From assembly GCF_900143525.1 (NCBI RefSeq), contig NZ_FREZ01000001.1, positions 630,445-694,444 of the forward strand: 64,000 nucleotides of DNA, given 5' to 3'. Under the pieces are notes generated by a model. The model did no database searches. It had not been told where the DNA came from and worked only from the letters and a program-made list of their open reading frames with translations. The stretch is from Ruegeria sp. Alg231-54 (lineage in GTDB: Bacteria > Pseudomonadota > Alphaproteobacteria > Rhodobacterales > Rhodobacteraceae). This document shows, in pieces, positions 36,209-44,339 of the stretch (positions are counted from its first letter, which is position 1; each line of letters begins with the position of its first letter). The position numbers and the translations under genes are program-made.

Positions 36209-36914
36209 GGCGCAATCCTTCTCTCTCAGCCCGCAGGCTAAGCGTGCTGACCATGGCGTTCACCGCTATGGCAATACCGATCAGGATCGCGCCGAGCGCC
36301 AGGGCCAGCGCAAGATTTCCCTTGGACGTTTCCAGCGCGATGGTCGTCGTCATCACCCGCGTCACGTGATTGATGTTTCCGCCAACGATTATGACCGCCC
36401 CAACCTCGGCAATGGCCCGGCCAAATCCGGCCAGCAAGGCCGTAACCAGCGCCAACCGCGCATCCCACAGCAGTACCGGTACAGAGGCCAGCCGCGACAC
36501 GCCGAGCGAGCGGAGCTGTTCCGAGTATTCCTCGGCCAGCATCTCGACCACCTGCCGGGTCAATGCAGCGACGATGGGCGTCACCAGGACCACTTGCGCG
36601 ATGATCATCGCGGTCGGTGTGTAGAGCAGTTCAAGCACACCTAAAGGCCCGGATCGCGACAACATCAGATAGACCAGCAGGCCTACGACCACCGGCGGGA
36701 ACCCCATCAGCGCGTTCATAAGAATGATCAAAACCCGCCGCCCCGGAAAGCGTGCAACAGCCAGCGCGGCGCCAACAGGCATGCCAATCAGTGCAGAAAT
36801 CAGGACGGCAAAAACGGAAACTTTCAGGGAAAGCAGCACAATCGCCCAAAGCTCTGGATCCCCATTCAGGATCAGAGTGAATGCCGTATTGAATTCTACT
36901 GCAAATCCATGCAT
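36201..36914 (-). CDS. tupB: Tungstate ABC transporter permease TupB
   Basis: A 237-residue membrane protein with about five to six helices and the ABC permease EAA-like loop (RSLGVSRLASVPVLLWDAR). MGFPPVVVGLLVYLMLSRSG is typical of TupB/WtpB permeases. First gene of the tup set, with 153 bases of upstream sequence that also hold the terminator of the ABC operon behind it. Confidence 0.9.
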   Translation of the reverse strand: MHGFAVEFNTAFTLILNGDPELWAIVLLSLKVSVFAVLISALIGMPVGAALAVARFPGRRVLIILMNALMGFPPVVVGLLVYLMLSRSGPLGVLELLYTPTAMIIAQVVLVTPIVAALTRQVVEMLAEEYSEQLRSLGVSRLASVPVLLWDARLALVTALLAGFGRAIAEVGAVIIVGGNINHVTRVMTTTIALETSKGNLALALALGAILIGIAIAVNAMVSTLSLRAEREGLRHA

Positions 36915-37021
36915 TTTCTTCGGACGATCGCCAGTTTCGTATGAAATGCGCTGTTATTCATAGAATTCTACGCCATTTCGATCTCAAGTACAGACACATT
37001 TCCGACATAAGAAACAGGAAA

Positions 37022-37043
37022 CGCGGCCCCGTTTGGGACCGCG
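37022..37043 (-). terminator. Terminator of the pyrimidine ABC operon
   Basis: A nine-pair stem with one G-T pair (37022-37030 with 37035-37043, four-base loop). On the minus strand it is followed by TTTCCTGTTTCTT. It lies 25 bases after the stop of the binding-protein gene and separates that operon from tupB. Confidence 0.72.
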
Positions 37044-37067
37044 CCTTTTCAGTCAGTGCGAAGCGGA

Positions 37068-38063
37068 TCAGTTCAGCGCCGCATCCGTGATCTGGTGCGT
37101 CCAAGCGCCGTCTGGCTGCTTGGTGATCACAGGATCGGAACCGCCCGCCAGCAGGGTGGCAACGGTGCGCTCAAAATCGGCAGGGTCCAGCGAACCGTTC
37201 GAACCTGAGGTCAGCTTGGCGATCTCGCCCATCATGCGTTTCTGATGCTCTTCGGTTTGGGCGCCGGTCTCATCGTTTTCCAGCACGATATCGGCCGCCT
37301 CATCCGGGTGTTCCTCGGCGTATTTCCAACCCTTCATCGAGGCGCGAACGAAGCGTTCCATCTTGTCGACAAACGCTGCGTCCCCAAGGTTCTCCTCCAG
37401 CACGTAAAGGCCGTCCTCCAATGTCGCGACACCCTGATCTTCGTACTTGAAGGTCACCAGCTCATCCGGGTTGACGCCGGAATCGATGACCTGCCAATAT
37501 TCGTTATAGGTCATGGTGCTGATGCAATCGGCCTGACGCTGCAGCAGCGGGTCGACGTTGAAGCCTTGCTTCAGAACTTCCACACCGCTTTCGCTTTTGC
37601 CACCCGTGTCGATCCCCAGTTGGCTCATCCAGCTCATGAATGGGAACTCGTTGCCAAAAAACCAAACGCCCAGCGTGCGGTTCTTAAGGTCTTCGGGTGC
37701 CTCGATCCCGGCATCTTTCCAGCAGGTCAGCATCATACCCGAGCTTTTGAACGGCTGCGCGATATTGACCAAAGGCAAACCCTTTTCGCGTGCAGCCAGC
37801 GCGGCGGGCATCCATTCGACGGTCACGTCAGCGCCGCCACCTGCGATCACCTGCGTCGGTGCAATGTCTGGTCCGCCGGGCAGAATAGTGACGTCCAGTC
37901 CCTCTTCCTCGTAGAACCCCTTGTCCTTGGCAACATAGTAGCCCGCGAACTGAGCCTGCGTGACCCACTTCAGTTGCAATGTCACCTCATCCGCAGCGAA
38001 AGCCGAACTGGCGGCCAGACTAAAGGCGGCTATCGCCCCGCTGAGTAGCTTATTCATCTTCAT
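37068..38063 (-). CDS. NMT1/THI5-type ABC transporter substrate-binding protein
   Basis: A 331-residue periplasmic receptor with signal peptide (ending SSAFA-ADE). The NMT1 pattern (LQLKWVTQAQFAGYYVAKDK, then GLDVTILPGGPDIAPTQV) is the one seen in receptors for pyrimidine, thiamine-precursor and riboflavin-like ligands. It is the last gene of an operon with dihydropyrimidinase and carbamoyl hydrolase, so a pyrimidine, hydantoin or related ring compound is the likely ligand. Confidence 0.87.
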   Translation of the reverse strand: MKMNKLLSGAIAAFSLAASSAFAADEVTLQLKWVTQAQFAGYYVAKDKGFYEEEGLDVTILPGGPDIAPTQVIAGGGADVTVEWMPAALAAREKGLPLVNIAQPFKSSGMMLTCWKDAGIEAPEDLKNRTLGVWFFGNEFPFMSWMSQLGIDTGGKSESGVEVLKQGFNVDPLLQRQADCISTMTYNEYWQVIDSGVNPDELVTFKYEDQGVATLEDGLYVLEENLGDAAFVDKMERFVRASMKGWKYAEEHPDEAADIVLENDETGAQTEEHQKRMMGEIAKLTSGSNGSLDPADFERTVATLLAGGSDPVITKQPDGAWTHQITDAALN

Positions 38064-38113
38064 ATCTCCTAGTTGCTGTTGGTGCCCCTTTTGGGGTCTG
38101 TTGAATTATTGTT

Positions 38114-38959
38114 TTATCCACGTTGCGACGGGTGCCAGAAGGTCACCGCCTTTTCGATCATTGCGACAAGACCATAAAATGCGGTTCCGGCCAAAGCGGC
38201 CACCACAATCTCGGCCCAGACCATGTCCAGCGACAATTGCCCCACGCTGGTGGATATCCGAAAGCCCATGCCAAGCGTGGGCGAGCCAAAGAACTCTGCC
38301 ACGATAGCGCCGATCAACGCCAGGGTGGTAGAAATCTTTAAGCCGTTGAAGATAAAGGGCATCGCAGCGGGCAATCGCAGCTTCAGGAAGCTCTGCCAAT
38401 AGGTGGCCGCATAGGTCTCCATCAGGTCGCGCTGCATGGCCGTGGCCTCACGCAGACCAGCCACGGTGTTGACCAGCATTGGGAAGAACACCATCACCAC
38501 GACAACAGCGGCTTTGGAGTGCCAGTCGAACCCGAACCACATCACCAGGATAGGTGCGGTCCCGACAATTGGCAGCGCTGCGACAAAGTTCCCAACGGGC
38601 AGCAACCCAAGTCGGAGGAAATCCCAGCGATCCACCGCAATTGCCATCAGGAATGCGGCGAAGCACCCAATGATGTACCCGCTGAACGCGCCCTTTATGA
38701 TGGTCTGAACGAAATCCTCCCACAGGATCGGCAGGCTATTGGCAAAGCGTACCGCAATTACGGATGGCGCCGGCAGTATGACCAAAGACACGTCTAGCCC
38801 TCTGACCAGTAGCTCCCAAATGACAATGATCGTTACGCCAAATATGAACGGAGCCAGAAATCGCACGATGCGCGTGTCCGCATAAGGCCCGCTGGCCAGA
38901 CGGCTATTCAGCCACCAACCCAGGACCCAAACGACGATTGCAAACAGCACTAGTATCAT
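38114..38959 (-). CDS. ABC transporter permease (pyrimidine-type importer), subunit 1
   Basis: A 281-residue permease of the SsuC/TauC/ThiX group with about seven helices and the EAA loop (YAATYWQSFLKLRLPAAMPF). The start is the ATG at 38959, which overlaps the stop of the upstream permease by four bases. It pairs with the other permease in a heterodimeric channel with the NMT1-type receptor. Confidence 0.88.
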   Translation of the reverse strand: MILVLFAIVVWVLGWWLNSRLASGPYADTRIVRFLAPFIFGVTIIVIWELLVRGLDVSLVILPAPSVIAVRFANSLPILWEDFVQTIIKGAFSGYIIGCFAAFLMAIAVDRWDFLRLGLLPVGNFVAALPIVGTAPILVMWFGFDWHSKAAVVVVMVFFPMLVNTVAGLREATAMQRDLMETYAATYWQSFLKLRLPAAMPFIFNGLKISTTLALIGAIVAEFFGSPTLGMGFRISTSVGQLSLDMVWAEIVVAALAGTAFYGLVAMIEKAVTFWHPSQRG

Positions 38960-39885
38960 TGCGCCATCCCCATTCTTTTCAGGACCTTCCGTTCTACAAG
39001 CCCCAGCAACCCGACCAGGCAAGCCGCCAGAATGGCCGCTGCAAACAAGGCAGACCAGATCTGCACGGTTTGTCCATAGTAGCTGCCTGCCAGTAGACGC
39101 GCACCCAAACCGGCCACCGCCCCTGTTGGCAATTCACCAACGATGGCACCGACCAGCGAAGCCGCAATGCCGATCTTCAGCGACGTAAACAGATACGGCA
39201 TCGATGCGGGCAAGCGCAGCTTCCAGAACCCCTGCGACCGGCTGGCGCTGTAAGTGCGCAGCAGGTCCAGTTGCATTGCATCCGGGCTGCGAAGCCCTTT
39301 CACCATACCGACAACCACAGGGAAGAAACTCAAATAGGCCGAGATTACCGCCTTGGGGATGATCCCCTGAATGCCCACCGAGTACAGCACCACGATAATC
39401 ATTGGCGCCAAAGCGATGATGGGAATCGTCTGGCTGACGATGGCCCATGGCATCACCGACAGGTCCATGACGCGGCTGTGCACGATCCCGACAGCCAGCA
39501 GAACACCCAATCCAGTACCGATCACAAAGCCCAGAATCGTTGCGCTTAGCGTGACCCAGCCATGATAGATAAGTGACCGTTTCGAGGTGATTTTTTTCTG
39601 TACAGTGGTCTCCCACATCTCGACGGCGACCTGATGCGGCGCCGGCAGGCGGGGCCGGTCCTGCTCCCACGTGGCGGGGATGGCAAAGCTGTTATTCAAC
39701 ACCAGTCCGAATTCGGACATATCCCGACGATCTTTAGCCGAAGGTGGCTGAACTTCGGCCCCTGCACGCTCCTGTTCCGTCAAAACACCTTTGATGTTCA
39801 TTGGAATGCAGGCCGCATACCAAAAGACGACGATCACCGCGAGAACGGTCAGAACTGCCCAGAAAGCTTTGAACCCATCATTCAT
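38956..39885 (-). CDS. ABC transporter permease (pyrimidine-type importer), subunit 2
   Basis: A 309-residue permease. One N-terminal helix and a periplasmic segment of about 70 residues with several charged residues precede the usual permease core with its EAA loop (YSASRSQGFWKLRLPASMPY). The start is the ATG at 39885, eight bases inside the ATPase gene end. The long N-terminal extension is not found in subunit 1. Confidence 0.87.
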   Translation of the reverse strand: MNDGFKAFWAVLTVLAVIVVFWYAACIPMNIKGVLTEQERAGAEVQPPSAKDRRDMSEFGLVLNNSFAIPATWEQDRPRLPAPHQVAVEMWETTVQKKITSKRSLIYHGWVTLSATILGFVIGTGLGVLLAVGIVHSRVMDLSVMPWAIVSQTIPIIALAPMIIVVLYSVGIQGIIPKAVISAYLSFFPVVVGMVKGLRSPDAMQLDLLRTYSASRSQGFWKLRLPASMPYLFTSLKIGIAASLVGAIVGELPTGAVAGLGARLLAGSYYGQTVQIWSALFAAAILAACLVGLLGLVERKVLKRMGMAQ

Positions 39886-40675
39886 CGTCCGCATGCCCCG
39901 CCCGTAGACCCTCGCGCACACGATGAGCCACTTCGATGAACTCAGGCGTGTCGCGGATGTCCAATGGACGTTCTTTCGGCAGCGGGCTATCGATCACATC
40001 CGTAATTCGCCCTGGCCGCGGGCTCATCACGACGATCTTCGTGCTCAGATACACCGCCTCGGGGATCGAGTGCGTGACAAAACCAATGGTCTTTTCCGTA
40101 CGTGCCCACAGCGCCAAAAGCTGTTCGTTCAGGTGATCGCGCACGATCTCGTCCAGCGCCCCAAAAGGTTCGTCCATCAGCAGGATATCGGCATCAAATG
40201 CCAACGCCCGCGCAATACTGGCGCGCTGCTGCATGCCCCCGGACAACTGCCATGGAAACTTCCCCCCGAACCCTTCAAGATCAACAAGTTCCAGAACGCT
40301 TCTCACGCGTTCATTCTGCTCGGTGGTCGAATATCCCATGATCTCAAGCGGCAGCTTGATGTTCTTGGCGATGGTGCGCCAAGGATACAGCCCCGCCGCC
40401 TGAAACACATAGCCATAGGCCCGGTTCCGCCGCGCCTCATCCGGGGTCATGCCATTGACTGTCAGGGTTCCTCCGGTCGGTGTTTCAAGTGCAGCGATAC
40501 AGCGCAAAAAGGTGGTTTTTCCGCAGCCTGAGGGGCCGATGAAACTGACAAATTCACCCTTGTCGACCGTCAGGTTCACGTCTTTCAACGCGTGGATTGG
40601 TCCGTCATTGGTTTGGAAGGTCAGATCCAGCTGCCTTGCCTCGATAACGGGCTGGGTAGTGCTTTCAGTATTCAT
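39878..40675 (-). CDS. ABC transporter ATP-binding protein (pyrimidine-type importer)
   Basis: A 265-residue SsuB/TauB-type ATPase with Walker A GPSGCGKTT, signature LSGGMQQRA and Walker B ILLMDEPFGALDE. The start is the ATG at 40675 with AAGG seven bases upstream; the longer frame to 40765 runs into the hydA gene. It lies 55 bases after hydA and overlaps the next permease, so it is co-transcribed with the pyrimidine genes. Confidence 0.9.
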   Translation of the reverse strand: MNTESTTQPVIEARQLDLTFQTNDGPIHALKDVNLTVDKGEFVSFIGPSGCGKTTFLRCIAALETPTGGTLTVNGMTPDEARRNRAYGYVFQAAGLYPWRTIAKNIKLPLEIMGYSTTEQNERVRSVLELVDLEGFGGKFPWQLSGGMQQRASIARALAFDADILLMDEPFGALDEIVRDHLNEQLLALWARTEKTIGFVTHSIPEAVYLSTKIVVMSPRPGRITDVIDSPLPKERPLDIRDTPEFIEVAHRVREGLRAGHADDE

Positions 40676-40730
40676 TCCATAGCCTTGAAAAGATTTGATT
40701 TTGGGCCGCATGAATTGTGGCCCGCACGCA

Positions 40731-42185
40731 TCATACGCCCGTCGCCGGGATGCCCGTCCGTTCAACCGGCCGAGGCGCGGTCAGCTCTTTCCAGGTGCTC
40801 AGCGCTTTGTTCACAGTGGTATTGGCCTCACGTGCAACGAAATCGCCGTGGCCTTCCTGCGTGCGGATTTCCCCATCATGCACAGCCACGTGCCCGCGAG
40901 TAAGGGTAAAGCGCGGAAGGCCTTTGACCTCTTTGCCCTCGAATACATTGTAGTCGATCGAGGATTGCTGTGCATCGGCACTGATCGTCTTGGACTTTTC
41001 AGGATCCCAAACCACCAGATCCGCATCAGCGCCAACCAGAACAGCGCCTTTTTTCGGATAACAATTCAATATCTTGGCGATATTCGTTGAAGTCACAGCC
41101 ACAAATTCGTTCGGTGTCAAACGCCCGGTGTTCACCCCATGGGTCCACAGCATCGGCATCCGATCTTCAAGCCCACCGGTGCCATTGGGGATCTTGGTAA
41201 AGTCGCCCACACCATAGCGCTTTTGTTCGGTGGTAAATGCACAATGGTCTGTTGCCACAACGCTCAACGATCCCGATTGCAGGCCATTCCACAAACTGTC
41301 CTGATGCTGTTTGTTTCGGAACGGAGGGCTCATAACCCGACGCGCCGCATGATCCCAATCCTGGTTGAAATACTCGCTTTCATCCAGCGTCAGGTGCTGG
41401 ATCAGGGGTTCGCCCCAGACCCGCTTGCCCTGCAATTTGGCCCGCCGGATCGCCTCATGCGCATCCTCGCAGGACGTATGCACCACATAAAGCGGCACGC
41501 CCGCCATATCAGCAATCATAATGGCGCGGTTGGTCGCCTCGCCTTCTACCTGCGGCGGGCGGGAATAGGCGTGCGCCTCGGGGCCGTTGTTCCCCTCGGC
41601 CAGCAGTTTGGCACTGAGTTCCGCCACCACATCGCCGTTCTCGGCGTGAACCATAGCGATGCCGCCCAGTTCGGACAGACGCTTGAACGACGAGAACAGT
41701 TCGTCATCATTCACCATCAACGCGCCTTTGTAGGCCATGAAGTGCTTGAACGTGTTGATACCCCGAGTCTCGATCACCGTTTTGATGTCATCGAACACCT
41801 GCTCTCCCCACCAGGTCACGGCCATGTGGAACGAATAGTCACAATTGGCGCGGGTGGATTTGTTGTCCCAGCGTTTCAACGCGTCCAACAGGCTTTCCCC
41901 AGGGTTCGGTAGCGCAAAATCGACCACCATCGTGGTGCCGCCCGCCAGCGCAGCCCGCGTACCGCTTTCGAAATCATCGCTGGAATAGGTGCCCATAAAC
42001 GGCATCTCCAGATGGGTATGCGGATCAATTCCACCCGGCATGACGTAACATCCCGTGGCGTCCAATTCCTTGTCACCCTTCAGATCCATCCCGATCTCGG
42101 TGATGACGCCATCTTCGACCATGACATCCGACTTGTAAGACAAGTCGGCGGTCACAACGGTTCCGTTCTTGATAACAGTGCTCAT
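40731..42185 (-). CDS. hydA: Dihydropyrimidinase
   Basis: A 484-residue amidohydrolase that opens 5,6-dihydropyrimidines (or hydantoins) to N-carbamoyl-beta-amino acids, the second step of reductive pyrimidine catabolism. It has the metal motif DPHTHLEMPF, the carboxylated Lys in FMAYKGAL, and MVHAENGD with the metal-binding His. The length is the family norm. It is between the carbamoyl hydrolase and the ABC importer; PreA and PreT, the first step, are encoded at 52-56 kb. Confidence 0.93.
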   Translation of the reverse strand: MSTVIKNGTVVTADLSYKSDVMVEDGVITEIGMDLKGDKELDATGCYVMPGGIDPHTHLEMPFMGTYSSDDFESGTRAALAGGTTMVVDFALPNPGESLLDALKRWDNKSTRANCDYSFHMAVTWWGEQVFDDIKTVIETRGINTFKHFMAYKGALMVNDDELFSSFKRLSELGGIAMVHAENGDVVAELSAKLLAEGNNGPEAHAYSRPPQVEGEATNRAIMIADMAGVPLYVVHTSCEDAHEAIRRAKLQGKRVWGEPLIQHLTLDESEYFNQDWDHAARRVMSPPFRNKQHQDSLWNGLQSGSLSVVATDHCAFTTEQKRYGVGDFTKIPNGTGGLEDRMPMLWTHGVNTGRLTPNEFVAVTSTNIAKILNCYPKKGAVLVGADADLVVWDPEKSKTISADAQQSSIDYNVFEGKEVKGLPRFTLTRGHVAVHDGEIRTQEGHGDFVAREANTTVNKALSTWKELTAPRPVERTGIPATGV

Positions 42186-42278
42186 TCTAATCTCCCTGAC
42201 GCGGTCTGCGCCGCTTGCTTGATCTGGCCAAATATATCCCGAGGGTGTCGCCCATCAGGCGACGGGGGCAGCGCCCCC

Positions 42279-43529
42279 TTATTCCACAATCTCGGCCGTT
42301 TCGACGACCGCATGAAACAGAACATCCGCCCCGGCTGCGGCCCAGTCCTTGCTGATCTCTTCCGCCTCGTTGTGGCTCAACCCGTCAACGCAAGGGCACA
42401 TGACCATGGCCGTCGGGGCCACCCGGTTGATCCAACAGGCATCGTGCCCCGCCCCTGAGATGATATCGGTGTGCGAATATCCCAGCCGTTCTGCCGCGTC
42501 CCGAACCGCCTCGACGCAGCGATCGTCGAACTTCACCGGGTCAAACCCGCCGACCTTTTCGAATTCGATCTGAAGGCCCATCTCTTCCACGATATCCTCA
42601 GCCACAACGCGCAAACAGTTTTCCATATCTGTGATGACCGCCAAATCCGGCGAGCGGAAATCGACCGTGAACACCGCCCTACCGGGAATCACGTTGCGAG
42701 AATTCGGGAACACATCAATATGCCCAACAGCACCGACGGCATGGGGCGCATGGGACCACGCGATCTCATCCACTTTCTCAAGGATACGCCCCATCGCCAG
42801 ACCCGCGTTTTTGCGCATCGGCATCGGAGTAGATCCAGTATGTGCATCTTTGCCTGTCACGGTGATCTGCGTCCAACTTAGCCCCTGCCCGTGCGTTACA
42901 ACGCCAATGTCCTTGCCCTCGGCCTCAAGGATCGGCCCCTGTTCGATGTGCAATTCAAAGAAGGCATGCATCTTGCGGGCACCGACCTCTTCGTCTCCCC
43001 GCCAGCCAATGCGCTTTAGCTCATCGCCGAACGTCTTGCCCTCGGCATCTTCGCGGTCATAGGCCCAGTCCTGCGTGTGCATCCCGGCAAATACGCCAGA
43101 AGACAGCATCGCCGGCGCATAACGTGTACCCTCTTCGTTGGTCCAATTGGTCGCAACGACCGGGTGTTTGGTCTTGATGTCTAAATCATTGAGCGTGCGG
43201 ATGATCTCCAGCCCGCCCAATACACCCAGCACACCGTCATACTTGCCGCCGGTTGGTTGGGTGTCCAGATGCGAGCCGACATAGACCGGCAACGCATCCG
43301 GATCAGTCCCTTCGCGACGGGCAAACATATTGCCCATCTGATCCAAACCCATGGTGCAACCGGCGTCTTCGCACCACTTTTGAAACAATGCGCGCCCTTC
43401 TGCGTCTTCATCCGTTAGGGTTTGGCGGTTGTTGCCGCCCGCAACACCGGGGCCGATCTTGGCCATCTCCATCAGGCTGTCCCAAAGTCTGTCGCCATTG
43501 ATCCTGAGGTTTTGCGCCGGAGCTGCCAT
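42279..43529 (-). CDS. Zn-dependent N-carbamoyl-amino-acid hydrolase (beta-ureidopropionase type)
   Basis: A 416-residue M20-type hydrolase with metal-binding GSHLDTQPTGGKYDGVLG, NEEGTRYAPAM and the dimer-face motif FELHIEQGPILE. In this locus it would split N-carbamoyl-beta-alanine or its methyl analogue, the third step after dihydropyrimidinase. The ATG at 43529 is chosen; the longer frame would begin within the RutR box. Allantoate amidohydrolase or hydantoin-type carbamoylase are family alternatives. Confidence 0.87.
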   Translation of the reverse strand: MAAPAQNLRINGDRLWDSLMEMAKIGPGVAGGNNRQTLTDEDAEGRALFQKWCEDAGCTMGLDQMGNMFARREGTDPDALPVYVGSHLDTQPTGGKYDGVLGVLGGLEIIRTLNDLDIKTKHPVVATNWTNEEGTRYAPAMLSSGVFAGMHTQDWAYDREDAEGKTFGDELKRIGWRGDEEVGARKMHAFFELHIEQGPILEAEGKDIGVVTHGQGLSWTQITVTGKDAHTGSTPMPMRKNAGLAMGRILEKVDEIAWSHAPHAVGAVGHIDVFPNSRNVIPGRAVFTVDFRSPDLAVITDMENCLRVVAEDIVEEMGLQIEFEKVGGFDPVKFDDRCVEAVRDAAERLGYSHTDIISGAGHDACWINRVAPTAMVMCPCVDGLSHNEAEEISKDWAAAGADVLFHAVVETAEIVE

Positions 43530-43578
43530 CTTGTTCTTCCCTGTTGCTTGCGATTTGGCTCGCTTTTGGTGTCTTGAT

Positions 43579-43594
43579 TTGACCATCTGGTCAA
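43579..43594. promoter_or_regulatory. Perfect RutR box upstream of the carbamoyl hydrolase
   Basis: TTGACCA-TC-TGGTCAA, a perfect seven-base inverted repeat that equals the known RutR consensus TTGACCA-N2-TGGTCAA. It is 50 bases upstream of the hydrolase start and 107 bases from the divergent RutR-like gene, so it can control both. Confidence 0.88.
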
Positions 43595-43700
43595 ACTCAC
43601 GCTATCACGGGTTCGACATCAGTCAAGAAATTGCATGGTGCCGCCGGAAAATTCGGCATATTTGGTGCCCGCTTGGCGGAAAAAGAGACAGTCAGGAAAC

Positions 43701-44309
43701 ATGCCCAAAGACCGCGCCCCGACCCGAATTCAGAAAAAGAACCGAGCCGCGATTCTCGAGGCCGCGCTGAACGTGTTTTCGGCGCATGGTTTCCGTGGGG
43801 CGACCGTAGATCAAATCGCCACCGAGGCCGGGCTGAGCAAACCGAACCTGCTGTATTATTTCCCGTCGAAAGAGGCGATCCACACAGCGCTGCTGTCAGG
43901 CCTGCTAGAGATCTGGCTGGCCCCACTGCATGATTTGGACGCGGATGGGGATCCGATGGAGGAAATCCTAGCCTATATCCGACGCAAACTGCAGATGAGC
44001 CGGGACTTACAACGCGAAAGCCGCTTGTTTGCCAACGAACTGGTCCAGGGAGCACCGCGTATTCACGAGTCGTTGTCCAATGATCTTAAAACGCTGGTGG
44101 ATGAGAAAACGGAGATTCTCACGCGGTGGATGGATCAGGGCAAAATCGCGCGCCTGCACCCCTATCACCTGATTTTCTCAATCTGGGCGTTGACACAACA
44201 TTACGCGGATTTCGACGTTCAGGTTCGCGCAATTCTGGGCGACGAAGACCCGTTTGAGGGGGCCGAACCTTTTATCGATACGCTCTACCGAAAACTTCTG
44301 GCGCCGTAG
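43701..44309 (+). CDS. rutR: TetR-family regulator, RutR-like
   Basis: A 202-residue TetR regulator. The N-terminal HTH (NRAAILEAALNVFSAHGFRG, then IATEAGLSKPNLLYYFPSKE) and C-terminal ligand domain resemble RutR, which releases DNA on binding uracil or thymine. It is divergent from the pyrimidine operon, and a perfect RutR box lies between them, which supports the name. The start is the ATG at 43701; earlier in-frame ATG at 43635 adds residues unlike the family. Confidence 0.88.
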   Translation: MPKDRAPTRIQKKNRAAILEAALNVFSAHGFRGATVDQIATEAGLSKPNLLYYFPSKEAIHTALLSGLLEIWLAPLHDLDADGDPMEEILAYIRRKLQMSRDLQRESRLFANELVQGAPRIHESLSNDLKTLVDEKTEILTRWMDQGKIARLHPYHLIFSIWALTQHYADFDVQVRAILGDEDPFEGAEPFIDTLYRKLLAP

Positions 44310-44339
44310 AAAAACCGCTTTTGTCGGATGTCCCGATTC

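Noticed and set aside
36961..36970. TAGAATTCTA palindrome upstream of tupB as a tungstate operator
   Set aside because: A ten-base palindrome is not rare in a 150-base AT-rich gap, and no second copy occurs in the fdh promoter.
37245..38048. A 267-codon plus-strand open frame over the NMT1-type receptor
   Set aside because: It is a shadow of a convincing binding-protein gene on the other strand.
41139..41912. A 257-codon plus-strand open frame over hydA
   Set aside because: It is antisense to dihydropyrimidinase motifs and has no family resemblance.
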